Shown here piece by piece: positions 1-9,089 of a DNA stretch of 25,789 nt. Position numbers and translations under genes: made by a program. The notes under the pieces are model-generated. The model was given only the letters and a program-made list of their open reading frames with translations, was not told the origin of the DNA and made no database searches. Source of the stretch: Gracilariopsis chorda (Eukaryota > Rhodophyta > Florideophyceae > Gracilariales > Gracilariaceae). Location of the stretch: the NCBI GenBank assembly GCA_003194525.1, contig NBIV01000605.1, positions 1 to 25,789 on the forward strand, read 5' to 3'. The stretch's first letter is position 1. Each line of letters starts with the position of its first letter.

Positions 1-1834
1 GCCGCGTCGCTCAAAGATTGTCGAGAAGGTCTTTCGGAGGGCAGCCGTATCAGATATTCAAATCACCGTGCTTCCGTTTGGCTCTTTCCGTTCGACTCCA
101 ATCTAGTCACTCTCGACTGGCCGCAAGCATTCCGTCAGATCGTTCTTGATGGCGATAACTCTGCCATCTTGGCAACGGCCGCCGCCCTGTCGTCCATGGC
201 AAAATCCTTGAATCTCGAGTTTCGCCACCATTCGATCAGCAGGGGCCGCTGCCGTGCGGTTGCGGAAGAGCTGCTTGAGACTCACGGCCAGATGTACAGC
301 GTCCAACATCAACACTCTGACTCGCTCCCTTCTTCTATTCAATCTTCCCCAGCTGTGTCCACCCGTCATATGACTGCTTCAGCATTCAGAATTTCTCACT
401 AATCGACTCTAATAATTCTGCGCTAACTAACCCACCCGCGGATAAAACCAAGTACGAATCTCATATGCCCACACTGGCCGAGGTTGTCGAGAAGTCTTCA
501 AAGCGCCGTGCAGTCAATCTGGTTATTATTGACCGTGGCTGCGATGTTGTTAGCCCGCTTCTTACTCAAGGAAACATACGAGGGTTTACTGGATGAAGCA
601 AACGGTCTTCACAACAACATTGTTGATCTTCCTATTTTCGTCTAATATCTCTGAGGATGCTATGGAACTCTTGAGATCAAAAAAACAATACGCCGGCCAC
701 GACAGTGGCAGCGCGAAAACGCCTGCGAGCAGACATCGGATCCCGTCTTTTGGTCAGTTGCGCGATCTTACCTTCTCGGCTGCGCTCAGCCAAATCGGTA
801 CAGTCTCAAACTCTTTTTGCAACGTACTATGACTCGCGTCCAAATCGAGAGACGTCCGAAATGGGAAAACTACAGAACTGGATGCAGAGTCTTTCTGGTG
901 CCACATCGGATCATTCTCTCGCAGCTGTTCATACTGCTTTGGGATATGAGGTTGCTGCCAGAACTTTCAACTCCTACGATTTTCGCCAACGTTTCGAAAT
1001 GGAGCGTGAAATGATTGAGGATGGAAACGCCACTCCTAGATGTACATACATAACCGATGCGATTGCACGGGGGAGAGTCTCACTCACGTGCTCCGTCTAT
1101 GCAGTTTGTGGAGCGCAACCACGTCAGGAATTGACAGTGATGACTTTGATTTCGTTCGGAAAGAGATTCTAGCAATATTTGGGTTAGGGGTGATGCCACT
1201 GTTGGCTAACTTGGAAAGAGTGGGTCTTTTAGTGCGATCACTACGATAACCACCGAGGAATAATCTCGGTTGGATCTTTCCAAACTTCAGGGGAGGACAT
1301 ACGGAGCGGTATGTTCCAAGCGAGACGGGTTCTACGATTGGCAGCGTTGGAAGCTTTGCGACCTCAGCAAGTGATGAGTCAAGACGCTCTCGCTCTTGCT
1401 CCGCAGAATACTCATGGCAATTTGCGCGTCGTGCATTGCAGTTGATTACCGAACTCGATCAAGATCGACCCGCCCATCCTGGCACGAGGGCAGCAGTGGC
1501 AGCGGCGTACTCTGGATACACGCCGCTCAGCGTACGACTTGTGGAGGCCGGTTTATGCGAAGAATGATGGGGCTCTCTTCCCCATATTGTCACACATGTC
1601 TCTTTTACCTCCAGGGCACACCACATTAGAACACCGCCGTGAAGAGATTCGTAGTGACGAAGACGGCATTGATGCAGTGATTGTGTTTGTAGGCGGCATA
1701 ACCAGAGCGGAGCGACTGCCGTTCGAATGGCGTCAAAGGCAAGTGGAATGAAGGCATTGATAGCAACCACGGCTGTCATGGGACCCGATGAATTCGTGCT
1801 TTCACTCGATGACGCTTTGTTTGCGTCGGGTTAG
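1..1834 (+). pseudogene. VPS33: VPS33-like SM (Sec1/Munc18) protein, frameshifted, 5' end outside window
   Basis: VPS33 is the SM-family subunit of the CORVET and HOPS tethering complexes, which binds SNAREs during endosome and vacuole/lysosome fusion. Recognisable pieces follow in family order: FPFDSNLVTLDW near 91-126, LVIIDRGCDVVSPLLTQ at about 520-572, TYEGLLDEANGLHNN at about 579-623, LRDLTFSA near 760, a helical segment from about 830 to 1070, LTHVLRLCSLW and DFDFVRKEILAIFG at about 1080-1185, AYSGYTPLSVRLVEAGL at about 1503-1556, VFVGGITRAE near 1684-1713, and a C-terminus ending in TAG at 1832-1834. The pieces lie in different frames. One-base shifts are needed near 380, 575, 1075 (at a GGGGG run) and 1750, and stops occur at about 645 and 1560. 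The family assignment is firm. Whether the gene is dead or the sequence carries indel errors is open. The N-terminal roughly 200 residues lie left of the window. Confidence 0.8.
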
Positions 1835-2495
1835 AAACGAGGATTACATCCAGTTTCTTTTTTTGTTCACGAATTGGCAGTTGTGGTGTCGGTACATTCA
1901 TTCTTATTCAATTATGTCAGACGAAGGTAAGATGAAATTGAGCACAACAAAGTGCCATGGTCTCATATGCTAACGTTGATATTTAAAGAAGTAAATAGCG
2001 CGACGATGGTGCGCGACTGGCGCGCTCGCGCTGCACGCGCATCTGCACGGACGGCGAGCTGGGCGTGAACAACATCATTGACATCGAGACCGACGACGAC
2101 ACCAACGAGTCGGTGGGATTGAGTCGCAACTATGCGCTTTTGAATATCCGCACGCTGTTGTCGTAGGATCTGGACAAAATGAGATTGCCGTACGCACTAG
2201 CCACCGCCAAGTAAGGCCGGACATTGTGAGTGATGAGCGCAGGTGCAAATGCCTCCATTCTCTGAGCATCGCACACAAAACACCGTTCCGTCCTGAGACC
2301 ATTCAACCCATCCGGTGTGGCCGACCAGCTGCAGTTGGTCCACTACCCCATTTTGGCAGGCGCACACTCGCGCTGTTTTATCCGCGGGCCGTGCCACAAT
2401 GCTGTCGCTATCATTGAACTCGTGGTCACATTCGACGAAAACAAGAAAGACGATTGTTTACGACGAAAAACGTTTCACAAACATTGCAACGCGTA
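1835..2495. other. Interval without a supported gene
   Basis: No convincing gene lies here. A short plus-strand frame at about 2059-2166 (GVNNIIDIETDDD, then NYALLNIRTLLS, ending TAG) has coding-like composition but no recognisable family. On the minus strand at about 2280-2340 there is a stretch reading GHTGWVEWSQDG that looks like one WD40 blade. It stands alone and may be chance or a remnant. The segment 1985-2065 is rich in CpG and GCGC. Confidence 0.4.
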
Positions 2496-3212
2496 CTACA
2501 TATAGCTTATCGACCATGTAAAGACATTTGCGTGGTACGAGGCCTTTTTCGAGAGTCTCTCCTTCAACCCTTCATTCTCATCTCTGAGCTTCTGATTAGA
2601 TTCGCTTAAACTAGCCACTTGTTCTTGCTTCTCTGTCTGAAGAAAATGAAAATCATGCTTTGCTGACTCATAACGCTTCTTGTAATACTGCCTGGACCTT
2701 TGAAGCTTACGGTTTTCGCGCGTTAGTTCATTGACTTTTCGTTCCATGTTAGCGGGGGCGACAACCATATGCCTATTGTCAAAACTATCACTAACAGCAC
2801 CTTCAGTAGGGCCACCACCATCAACAACACCGTCAGAAGCCGCAGTTTCAACCTTGGCATTATCCATATCCGTTCCATCATCAGCACTACCATCATTAGC
2901 AGCATCGTCAGCAATGTCGTTGTTCCCACCAGCACGATCACCAACGCCACCATCACCGACACCATTATCGCCAACAGCATCGACAGCGTCGACAGTTGCC
3001 ACACGAGTAGAGTTGTTCGAAAGCATTGGTGTGCTACCCTTATTACGAAACGTTTTGTGTGAGAGGGCTTTAGAGAAAGTGCTATCATGCAACGCACGGC
3101 GTCTTCCGTTTCGCCGCAGGTCTATATGACATTGTGCAGTGGATGCGAATTGCGGGAGCGATTGTGCGAAACAGCGAGCGACGCTGAAACGCAAAGCGTG
3201 AAACGAAATCAT
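2496..3212 (-). CDS. Hypothetical acidic protein with C-terminal coiled coil
   Basis: A continuous minus-strand frame of 238 codons starts at the first in-frame ATG (3210-3212, MISFHALRF) and ends in TAG. The frame is also open upstream of that ATG to about 3359. The N-terminal part is basic and could be a targeting segment. The middle (about 2810-3000) is a low-complexity Asp/Gly/Asn/Ala tract encoded by short GAT/GGT/GTT-like repeats. The last 80 residues (from MERKVNELTRENRKLQRS onward) have heptad spacing and high Lys/Glu content typical of a coiled coil. No enzyme motif is visible. The acidic repeat produces long apparent frames on the other strand, which I regard as shadows. I do not recognise the family; a structural or scaffold role is only a guess. 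Confidence 0.55.
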   Translation of the reverse strand: MISFHALRFSVARCFAQSLPQFASTAQCHIDLRRNGRRRALHDSTFSKALSHKTFRNKGSTPMLSNNSTRVATVDAVDAVGDNGVGDGGVGDRAGGNNDIADDAANDGSADDGTDMDNAKVETAASDGVVDGGGPTEGAVSDSFDNRHMVVAPANMERKVNELTRENRKLQRSRQYYKKRYESAKHDFHFLQTEKQEQVASLSESNQKLRDENEGLKERLSKKASYHANVFTWSISYM

Positions 3213-3443
3213 AATGGCGCATCGCTCTCCCTTTGTCTCTATCACTGATCCGCCCCTTCCTCCCGTGTTGCAGCTACTCTCATCACCACAGCCTTTCACA
3301 CCGGCTTCCGCAGTACTCCTTCCTCTGCAGTGCTCACAGTATTCTTTTGAGACCAACACTGCTCCTATGCTCGTTGAGCTCTCTCACCTTTCCACCCCAC
3401 AACCACGGCTTCAACCTTGCCATGGCATTCGCGTGACCTCATG

Positions 3444-3961
3444 TAGTTCTTCCCCCCTTGGTCTAGTCCGTCGCCTGTAACACAAGCGTCCACATCTGCC
3501 ACACCCGAGCACAACGCTGTTGTCAAGCCGCCCAACAATGAGGAGCAGCCCGTCATAGAGCAGTGCGACACCGCAATGGAATTGGCAACCGTGAGTTTGG
3601 TGTCATCTGATGGAGATCGCCTCACCCTCTCACCGCAAAAATTGCCTCCTCCATCACCGACGCCGTCTCAACAGAGATCTGCCTTCCTGTCCGCTCCGCC
3701 AAGCGTTAAGCATTCAGAGGACAAGATTTCGACACCGGACATGGAACTTGAACCGGCGTTTCCTTGCCGGTATTGTGCAAGGGCTTTGACAATCGGGAGC
3801 AACAGAAGGCACACGTCGACGCTCTTATCGCAAAAGCAAAGCAAGAGCGGCCCGCGGAGACGATAGCGTGAGCAGCACATCAAGCGCGAACTGAGGGAAT
3901 GAATGCAGCTAGTGTGGAGCTGTGTGAACGACGGACTGGCGGCAATGGTGAGGCGGGGTGA
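3444..3961 (+). pseudogene. C2H2-zinc-finger-like protein, frameshifted
   Basis: An open plus frame runs from about 3444, with the first in-frame ATG at 3576. It encodes a Ser/Pro/Thr-rich segment and then FPCRYCARAF. At about 3790 the coding frame moves by one base to DNREQQKAHVDALIAKAKQE, ending in TGA at 3869-3871. A third frame continues with REQHIKRELRE and NAASVELCERRTGGNGEAG to about 3961. The C-x2-C followed after 12 residues by H looks like the first three ligands of a C2H2 finger. A second His is not evident, and the rest is a charged helix. The pieces join naturally across two one-base shifts, so this is either a decayed gene or one with sequence errors. The 3' part overlaps the minus-strand gene that follows, as antisense. 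Confidence 0.45.
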
Positions 3962-4315
3962 GGTGGCCACATTTCGTGCGAGGGACAGCAAAGCGCGGCA
4001 GCGGCTGCGCTTCACGCCTGCGTCGAGCGCGTGTGTCATGCTTTGGGACTGGTTGCGCGCCGCGTCGGCCGTCACGTCGGCGTATTGTTGAAGCTTGTTC
4101 ATCGTGGCGGGTGTTTCGCGCGTGTGCATTTGGACGCACGCTGCATTGCGGCGGGAGAGCGTTTCGTGCAGTGTGCCGTGCAGTGTGCCGGCGGAGATGT
4201 CCTTGATAGGGTCTTCACAGGCGTCGAGCACTTGGTCGGCTACAGGCGAGAGGAACTTGTCGCCCGAGAAGAGCATTTTGGGGTAGCTTTGACGGATGGC
4301 GGTGATGATGGGCAT
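3668..4315 (-). CDS. Hypothetical helical protein (partial)
   Basis: A minus-strand frame starts at ATG 4313-4315. Coding-like sequence also continues upstream to about 4405 (DAELIGASKEVDFIM just before the ATG), so the true start may lie further 5'. The first 130 residues (MPIITAIRQSYPKMLFSGDK, then DQVLDACEDPIKD, then a helical NKLQQYADVTADAARN) have normal protein composition. From about 3900 downward the frame is antisense to the zinc-finger-like gene and looks non-coding, so the real 3' end is probably near 3900 or is reached by splicing. No family recognised; no membrane segment or catalytic motif visible. Confidence 0.4.
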   Translation of the reverse strand: MPIITAIRQSYPKMLFSGDKFLSPVADQVLDACEDPIKDISAGTLHGTLHETLSRRNAACVQMHTRETPATMNKLQQYADVTADAARNQSQSMTHALDAGVKRSRCRALLSLARNVATSPRLTIAASPSFTQLHTSCIHSLSSRLMCCSRYRLRGPLLLCFCDKSVDVCLLLLPIVKALAQYRQGNAGSSSMSGVEILSSECLTLGGADRKADLC

Positions 4316-4577
4316 GATGAAGTCTACTTCCTTTGAGGCGCCGATCAGCTCTGCGTCGGGTCTTCTGCTTTGACCGCCCAGCTGTCGTGTCGCGCGCGTG
4401 CATGGTGGCTACTCAGAGAATCGTTACGTTTGTGTCAGTAGTATTGTTCATGTAATACACCCTTCACTTACATCAACGATGTCGAAACCATGGTTAACGA
4501 GCTTCTGCACCCGTCGCAGAACCACGAAATTAGAACTTCAAGAACAGAATTGAACGCTCGGTGCGACTGAGCAGCGC

Positions 4578-5276
4578 TCATAAAGTGTTCTCCAACGTAA
4601 GAGGCACTTTTGCGACGGACGGGTGAACAAAGGTTCCCACAAAGTCGTAAATCTCGCGCTTGGGGGACTCCGCCTCGAGGACGCAGTCGCTGAAAAGAAT
4701 GTCCTCGTCCCGAGGCACAGACTGAGTAGCAGCAACGGCGCGGCGCAGTTTCCAATCAGTTTCACCGTCCAGCTGATCGGTTCGAATGAACAAGGTGTCC
4801 GTGGGGTCTGGCGCATCGTTGGCAAAGGACTTGTGGTTGGCCGGCTTGGAGGGAATAGCCTTGAGCAAAACGCAATCAGCCGGTACTCGATCATTGGTTT
4901 CGAGCAGGAGTACATCGCCCACTCGAATGACCTGACTGGCTATGCGGACGGCGTTGGATTGGTTGGGAGCTTCTCCTCTCAGCAACAGGGTGTATGGAAA
5001 TTGGTTGAGACTGTTGTCTCGCTTGTAGCGCGAAATGTGGTCAAAGGCTTCCTTGGACATAGACACGAGCAAGACGAAGATAAGAGGGCCGAAGTAGGTC
5101 CAGAAAAAGCCGACGCGAAGCGCAGGTATAAACTGCGAGCACGCGACAAGCAAAAAGAACAAGTTGTAGAACATACGAAACTGCTCATACAGCACGAGCA
5201 GAATAGAGGACAGAAGCGTATACTTGCGATTGCAAACGGACCCGACGCAGTGAGCCGCAAGTAGCGGCGCGCCCAA
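4578..5276 (-). pseudogene. P4-ATPase (NEO1/ATP9-type lipid flippase), N-terminal fragment
   Basis: P4-ATPases flip phospholipids to the cytosolic leaflet of Golgi, endosome and plasma membranes. The frame carries the family start in order: NRKYTLLSSILLVLYEQFRM and a hydrophobic pair of segments (residues 17-75, TM1-TM2), RDNSLNQ, the actuator loop, and FIRTDQLDGETDWKLR (residues 164-178, with the DGET dephosphorylation motif). The match is closest to the NEO1/ATP9A/ATP9B subgroup. Reading stops at TGA (4578-4580), right after LTLENTL, where that subgroup normally has Trp; no further homology follows. The P-type phosphorylation site, nucleotide domain and remaining membrane helices are absent. 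An ATG at 5372-5374 opens a different frame whose end could supply the N-terminus through a one-base shift near 5250. Only about a quarter of a usual protein is present. Confidence 0.75.
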
Positions 5277-5374
5277 GCCGGTTTGAGGCGATGCAAGACG
5301 CGAAAGATCAGCGAAGGCGACGCAGCGGCGCCAGTGGCGGACGGCGTGAACAGCGGTAGCTCATGTTGCTGCAT

Positions 5375-5668
5375 GGGTTGGAACGGCGAGCACGTACGGG
5401 TGGCGCGGGCGGGGAACGGAGGCGGTGGAGCGTCGGTGAGAAGGAGGCGTCGCTACGGGGAGCTGGTGCACGACGACAAGGGCAGCGAATCACGCGGGGG
5501 CCGACGTCGGCGATGGGGCGGTGGAGCTGGCACAGGGGACGTGCGGGCAGTTACACGACTGCGCCAAGGTGACGGTGACGGCGCGCGCTGCGCCAATTTG
5601 CGATACGCTTTTTCGCACTCAATCTTCATGCCATATGCGACTCACCCGAGGAGCTGCGCCCCGTGAGA
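5375..5668. other. GC-rich interval without supported gene
   Basis: This stretch is strongly GC-rich, with many GGCG and GGAGG runs. Several frames stay open on both strands because stop codons are rare in such composition. None shows a recognisable domain. It lies 5' of the P4-ATPase fragment and could hold that gene's promoter or untranslated leader, but no specific site is identifiable. Confidence 0.35.
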
Positions 5669-6100
5669 TCAGCGCCGCAGATTCTTCTTACTAACCCAAA
5701 CCACAACCTCCAGTACTGCAACACACTTCGTTGGGTCCATAAACATTCTGCCGCCAAACTTGGTAACTTCGGTACCATCACCAACTGGCTCGGTAACAGG
5801 ACCATTCTCAACGATACAGAGCGCCTTCGCTCCATGGAAAGCTTTGACCAACTCTTCCAGTCATCGTTGTCAACGCTCCATAAAGCTCATGATCGTGGTA
5901 TTGGAGCGATAGCGCCTCCGTCAGTCTCAAGTTCAGCAGATATCTCGTTTTGATTGGTTGATGCACAGTCGACAAATGCCATCAAGTCTCCATGGGAGTA
6001 TGCGTTGTCCAAGCAAAGCATTAAATCATAGTGCCTGCACTGCGCTCAGCGCTTCGTATTCCGAAAGATCAGGTAACAAATTCCATTCAACGGTGTCCAG
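5669..6100 (-). pseudogene. Unrecognised protein gene, frameshifted
   Basis: Three minus-strand segments of coding-like composition follow one another. The first is DTVEWNLLPDLSEYEALSAV (about 6035-6100). The second is YDLMLCLDNAYSHGDLMAF continuing to GGAIAPIPRS (about 5890-6030). The third is VKAFHGAKALCIVENGPV onward to VSKKNLRR, ending in TGA at 5669. Each is in a different frame from the one before, and an in-frame TGA follows PIPRS. They look like one protein broken by one-base shifts. No family, signal peptide or membrane segment is recognised. The next gene upstream, the kinase, is on the same strand and ends at 6121. Confidence 0.4.
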
Positions 6101-6120
6101 TTTCAAGTACAACCGATGCA

Positions 6121-6888
6121 TCACTCCGGAAGGGGAAGTCGACCTGTCTCAAGGTACTTGTTCACTTTTAGTATGCTGTAGAAGTCATTCTCGAAACTTG
6201 AAGTCGTAACACTCATGTCACAGAAGCCCCACGTTCCCCTTTTGCTTCCCATCTTCTCCCCACTTCGTCGACATGAATCAAAATCAATAAGTGCTACACT
6301 ATCGTCTTCGCGAAACATAATGTTGTTCAGACTAACGTCATTATGACAAAGGCCGAGCGAGTGCAAGTGCTGCACAGCGCTACGAATGCTTCCCATCACT
6401 GCTTCTTTTTCCACTGCTTGTCTTCTCATCCACGTCCTGTCGTATAACGTTTCTTCAAAATTTTCCAAATAGATCCCACCAATTCGATCACCCTTCACAA
6501 CGCACCCATAGTACTTCATAATATTCGGGTGCGGCGATCTCGATACTTCCTCCAAGATCTTTATCTCTTGCAAAAAAGTAGAAGGTATAGTGTGGGTGTT
6601 CCGGTCTGGATGATATGCAGAAAGGTTTGGTATTTTCAACCATCTTCCTTCGACGTCAGCCTCGGACACAACACTTATTCCATGCTCATAAAGTGGAAAT
6701 ATGTGATGATCAGGGATCAAAGTGGGTTTGACAATCAGCGAAGAGAGGTTTTGCGCATTAATTTCATCAGCGTTCACCGCTGTCGTTTTGCCAATAAAGA
6801 ACCGGTTATGCGTGTCTCTGTAGGTCACGTTTGCCTCGATAAACTGATAGTTGATATCCACCGCATCACCTTTGCAAAGAATCTCCAT
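6121..6888 (-). CDS. Protein kinase-like protein, HND/DFD type
   Basis: An intact 255-residue frame runs from ATG (6886-6888) to TGA. Visible kinase elements are a Glu in QEIKILEEV (residue 108, helix C), HPNIMKYYGC (120-129), the catalytic loop HNDVSLNNIMF (182-192, catalytic Asp184 and Asn189), IDFDS (201-205) where DFG would be, and a short C-lobe with SFENDFYSIL (231-240). The glycine-rich loop and the usual VAIK lysine are not evident. The HND...IDFDSCR pattern is typical of a large fungal-like kinase family, also seen in other eukaryotes. Because metal-binding Asp202 and Asn189 are kept, catalysis is possible, but DFD instead of DFG and the missing loop make a pseudokinase equally likely. 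It is the best-preserved gene in the first 10 kb. Confidence 0.75.
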   Translation of the reverse strand: MEILCKGDAVDINYQFIEANVTYRDTHNRFFIGKTTAVNADEINAQNLSSLIVKPTLIPDHHIFPLYEHGISVVSEADVEGRWLKIPNLSAYHPDRNTHTIPSTFLQEIKILEEVSRSPHPNIMKYYGCVVKGDRIGGIYLENFEETLYDRTWMRRQAVEKEAVMGSIRSAVQHLHSLGLCHNDVSLNNIMFREDDSVALIDFDSCRRSGEKMGSKRGTWGFCDMSVTTSSFENDFYSILKVNKYLETGRLPLPE

Positions 6889-7334
6889 GCGTTAGAAACG
6901 TGCAATCAAGCTCGGGCAAACTCGTTGGACACAAAAAGCGCTTCCTTCTTGACCAGGATTCGAACGAAACTCCAAATTTGTTCAGAGTCGTGTAAAGTAG
7001 ATAAATGTGGAGTTTGAAGAGAAGGACGCAGGTAAGGCGAAAGCGCAAGGTAAGAGAGCTCTCTTTTCGCTGGTTACTTTAGCGGAAGCGAAGACGAACG
7101 GAACAGAGCAGTCCTTGAGACAGGACGGATCGTGATCATCTCCCTGTGATGCTGGATGGAAGCTTTACTAAAGTGTGTTCAACTTCTGCAATCGACACGG
7201 CGTCGCAAGTTGCGTGCCCATATCAACGGTTAACAGGGTTACCGCTACCCTTGGAGGAGCCCTCGAACTGACCGAAATCAGAACCGTTTCGTCTCTTCCA
7301 GCGCAAACTCTGGCCTTTATTTCCGCACAACATC
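6889..7334. other. Interval upstream of kinase gene, no gene seen
   Basis: Only short frames without recognisable content occur here. It is the natural place for the promoter of the minus-strand kinase gene. I see no convincing core-promoter motif at a defined distance, and no RNA gene. Confidence 0.3.
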
Positions 7335-7634
7335 ATGTGTACTTCTATTTCTATTGGAAACAGTCATGGTGAGCACGGAAAAGCATCTTCTCAAGTCATT
7401 TTGAAAGACTGCCGGAATCCATCATGCCCTACGTCTAGGTTTTACAACAGTCATTTCTCCAGCTCATGCAACATGTTGGACGTACGACCAAGGCACAGTG
7501 AGACAAATTCGGGAAAAGGTAGCGCTCAAGTAACTTCAAAGACTCCTAAAACTTTGGATAAGCAAAACAAAACAAAATCGACAAGCGGCACCCAAAGTTC
7601 ATATTCTTCTAAGACAAGCTATTCTAAGAAATGA
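7335..7634 (+). CDS. Small Ser/Lys/Thr-rich hypothetical protein
   Basis: A 99-codon frame runs from ATG 7335 to TGA. The second half is dominated by Ser, Lys and Thr (KTPKTLDKQNKTKSTS and SSYSSKTSYSKK), with four cysteines in the first half. It looks like a short basic, disordered tail. No homologue is recognised and the frame could be chance, but it has no competing frame on the opposite strand. Confidence 0.3.
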   Translation: MCTSISIGNSHGEHGKASSQVILKDCRNPSCPTSRFYNSHFSSSCNMLDVRPRHSETNSGKGSAQVTSKTPKTLDKQNKTKSTSGTQSSYSSKTSYSKK

Positions 7635-7669
7635 AGAAGTTTAAAGCGTAATAGACGTGCTTTTCTATC

Positions 7670-8040
7670 TCAACTTTCCATTCCGAGGACAGGGCAGAGA
7701 GAGTAATGATCAAAGTTGCCTTCGAGTTCGTGATTTGTTCTCTCGAAACCTCCTGGAGCTAAGAGTCTAGGAGGTATGCAGCCTCGGTGGTATGGATTCC
7801 CACAGATATAGCATCCGTCATCATCCAGAGCATGATTGTGGCTACCCTTCTTGCGGTAGTGCTGAGTCTTTCATGGCTTCCCTCTGTTCAATTCAATTCA
7901 AGGTCTTGGTTTGCAGTCGTACCAAACAGTTTGGACTTGTTGTTAGGGTCTTCGAGCCACCTACAGTGTTTCTGGACACGGAATGCCAGCTTTTGGCATA
8001 ATTGAGTGTTTGTCTCAATCAGAGCCGGGTTGCCTTCCAT
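7670..8040 (-). pseudogene. Degenerate coding remnant with Cys/His cluster
   Basis: Two minus-strand frames lie end to end. The upstream one (about 7888-8040) starts at an ATG and reads MEGNPALIETNTQLCQKLAF followed by a charged segment, ending in TGA. The downstream one (7670-7870) carries CYICGNPYHRGC, which resembles a zinc knuckle (C-x2-C-x4-H) but has the last Cys after two residues instead of four. The two are in different frames and could be one decayed gene. The identity is unknown; a retroelement gag knuckle or a small zinc-binding protein are both possible. Confidence 0.3.
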
Positions 8041-8052
8041 GGTTGGTCTTGC

Positions 8053-8620
8053 CTACGCTTCACCTCTTATTTCATTCACCGAAAATTCACGCTTACTGTA
8101 GTTGTTCTTAAACTGAAATGGTATGTACATTGCCATCTTTTCTATTCGAACAACCATCTTGTTGAAAGCTCCTTCAGTTGTACGTTTTGCATCGTAGTAG
8201 TTCTTGATGTGTACGTCACGAAGTTGACTGCGTATCTTCACACAATATAACCTCCTCAACCACTGCAGTACTCCATCTCGTTTCAAACCTCACGTTCCGG
8301 AGCAACAACCTCCTGTGCACTCTCCACTGCACTCTTCACGTAGTCTTTTTCTGCATTCCCCTTCCTCTCCTCACCAATGTAGTTATCAACAAGATGGCAG
8401 AAGATGTTCCTCATCTCTTCCTTCTCACACGCTCTCCGAATCGCAATTTCCACCGAGCACATCATGAACCTGAATAAAAACATTTTCTCCCTCCAAAACC
8501 ATTTTGCGAACAATAGAAACAAAAGTTGGTGGCCGTTATGTAAAACGATTACTTTGCGCTTGGGTCATGCAGCTCAGCTGGACGCAGAATACTTCGTTTC
8601 AACACGCACCAAGCACCCGG
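8053..8620 (-). pseudogene. Second, inverted copy of NB-ARC C-terminal region (remnant)
   Basis: On the minus strand NEVFCVQL (near 8590), VHDV (near 8465), SVEIAIRRACEKEEMRNIF and HLVDNYIGEERKGNAE (about 8370-8460) line up, in order, with NKFYVQLHDFVLDIA, EVMRWFG and TLVDNYMPKERHVNTE of the NB-ARC gene at 12.9-13.05 kb. The similarity is spread over at least two frames and interrupted by stops, so this copy looks non-functional. A further frame continues at 8053-8286 without recognisable match. It shows that the NB-ARC gene belongs to a multicopy family with a copy in the opposite orientation about 4.5 kb away. Confidence 0.5.
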
Positions 8621-8755
8621 ATATCTTTCGATTCGATATGTTGGTGGAGTAAAAGAGCGAAAAGCGAAACGCAACTGTCGTGGAGAACCGAAAGCAAGCT
8701 CAGATTATGGACCTCTTCGAACAATGAGCTCCATGAGTCGTGACTACGTGACATG

Positions 8756-8867
8756 GTGCGCACCCTCCACCCACAGCAGTAAGGGTGCGCACCCTCAGGC
8801 GCCCCTGAAGTTCTCGGCAGCGCTTCTCAGGCTGAGAAGCGCTGCCACAGACGTCGGAGCGTCTGTG
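8756..8867. repeat. Cluster of four consecutive hairpins
   Basis: Four inverted repeats follow each other. The first pairs GTGCGCACCCT (8756-8766) with AGGGTGCGCAC (8782-8792) around a 15-base loop. The second is TCAGG (8795-8799) with CCTGA (8804-8808). The third is a near-perfect 31-base palindrome with 15-base arms GGCAGCGCTTCTCAG (8816-8830) and its complement (8832-8846). The fourth is CACAGACG (8846-8853) with CGTCTGTG (8860-8867). The motif GGTGCGCACCCTC also occurs twice as a direct repeat (8755-8767, 8784-8796). No gene or known element explains it. Confidence 0.85.
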
Positions 8868-9089
8868 CCGCCAACACACCTCCGCGCATCGCGGGTTTGT
8901 GCAACTTTGCGGAGCAAGTTACTCGCTTTTCATCGCGCTGCCAGAGCTCTCCTCCAAGCCCTTTGCTAATTTGCAACCAGCAACCCGCTCGCTTGTCGTT
9001 GAGCTCCCGCGCTTCTAGCTCGTCTTGGTGTCGATTCTGCCCGTATTTTGGCCAACTGGCGACCGCACCGAACCACGCCGAAGGAAAGA

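Noticed and set aside
2280..2345. Single WD40-like blade (GHTGWVEWSQDG) on the minus strand
   Set aside because: Only one short stretch with no neighbouring blades in any frame; the surrounding frame has no other WD40 features. Noted as a possible remnant only.
2700..3130. Long Thr/Ser/Ile-rich frames on the plus strand opposite the acidic coiled-coil gene
   Set aside because: They are shadows of the Asp/Gly/Asn repeat codons; the minus strand has the coiled coil and sensible ending.
4578..6030. TGA read as tryptophan
   Set aside because: TGA stands at a Trp position in the P4-ATPase and after PIPRS near 5.9 kb, but TGA also ends the intact kinase, the Uma2 gene and the NB-ARC gene at sensible places.
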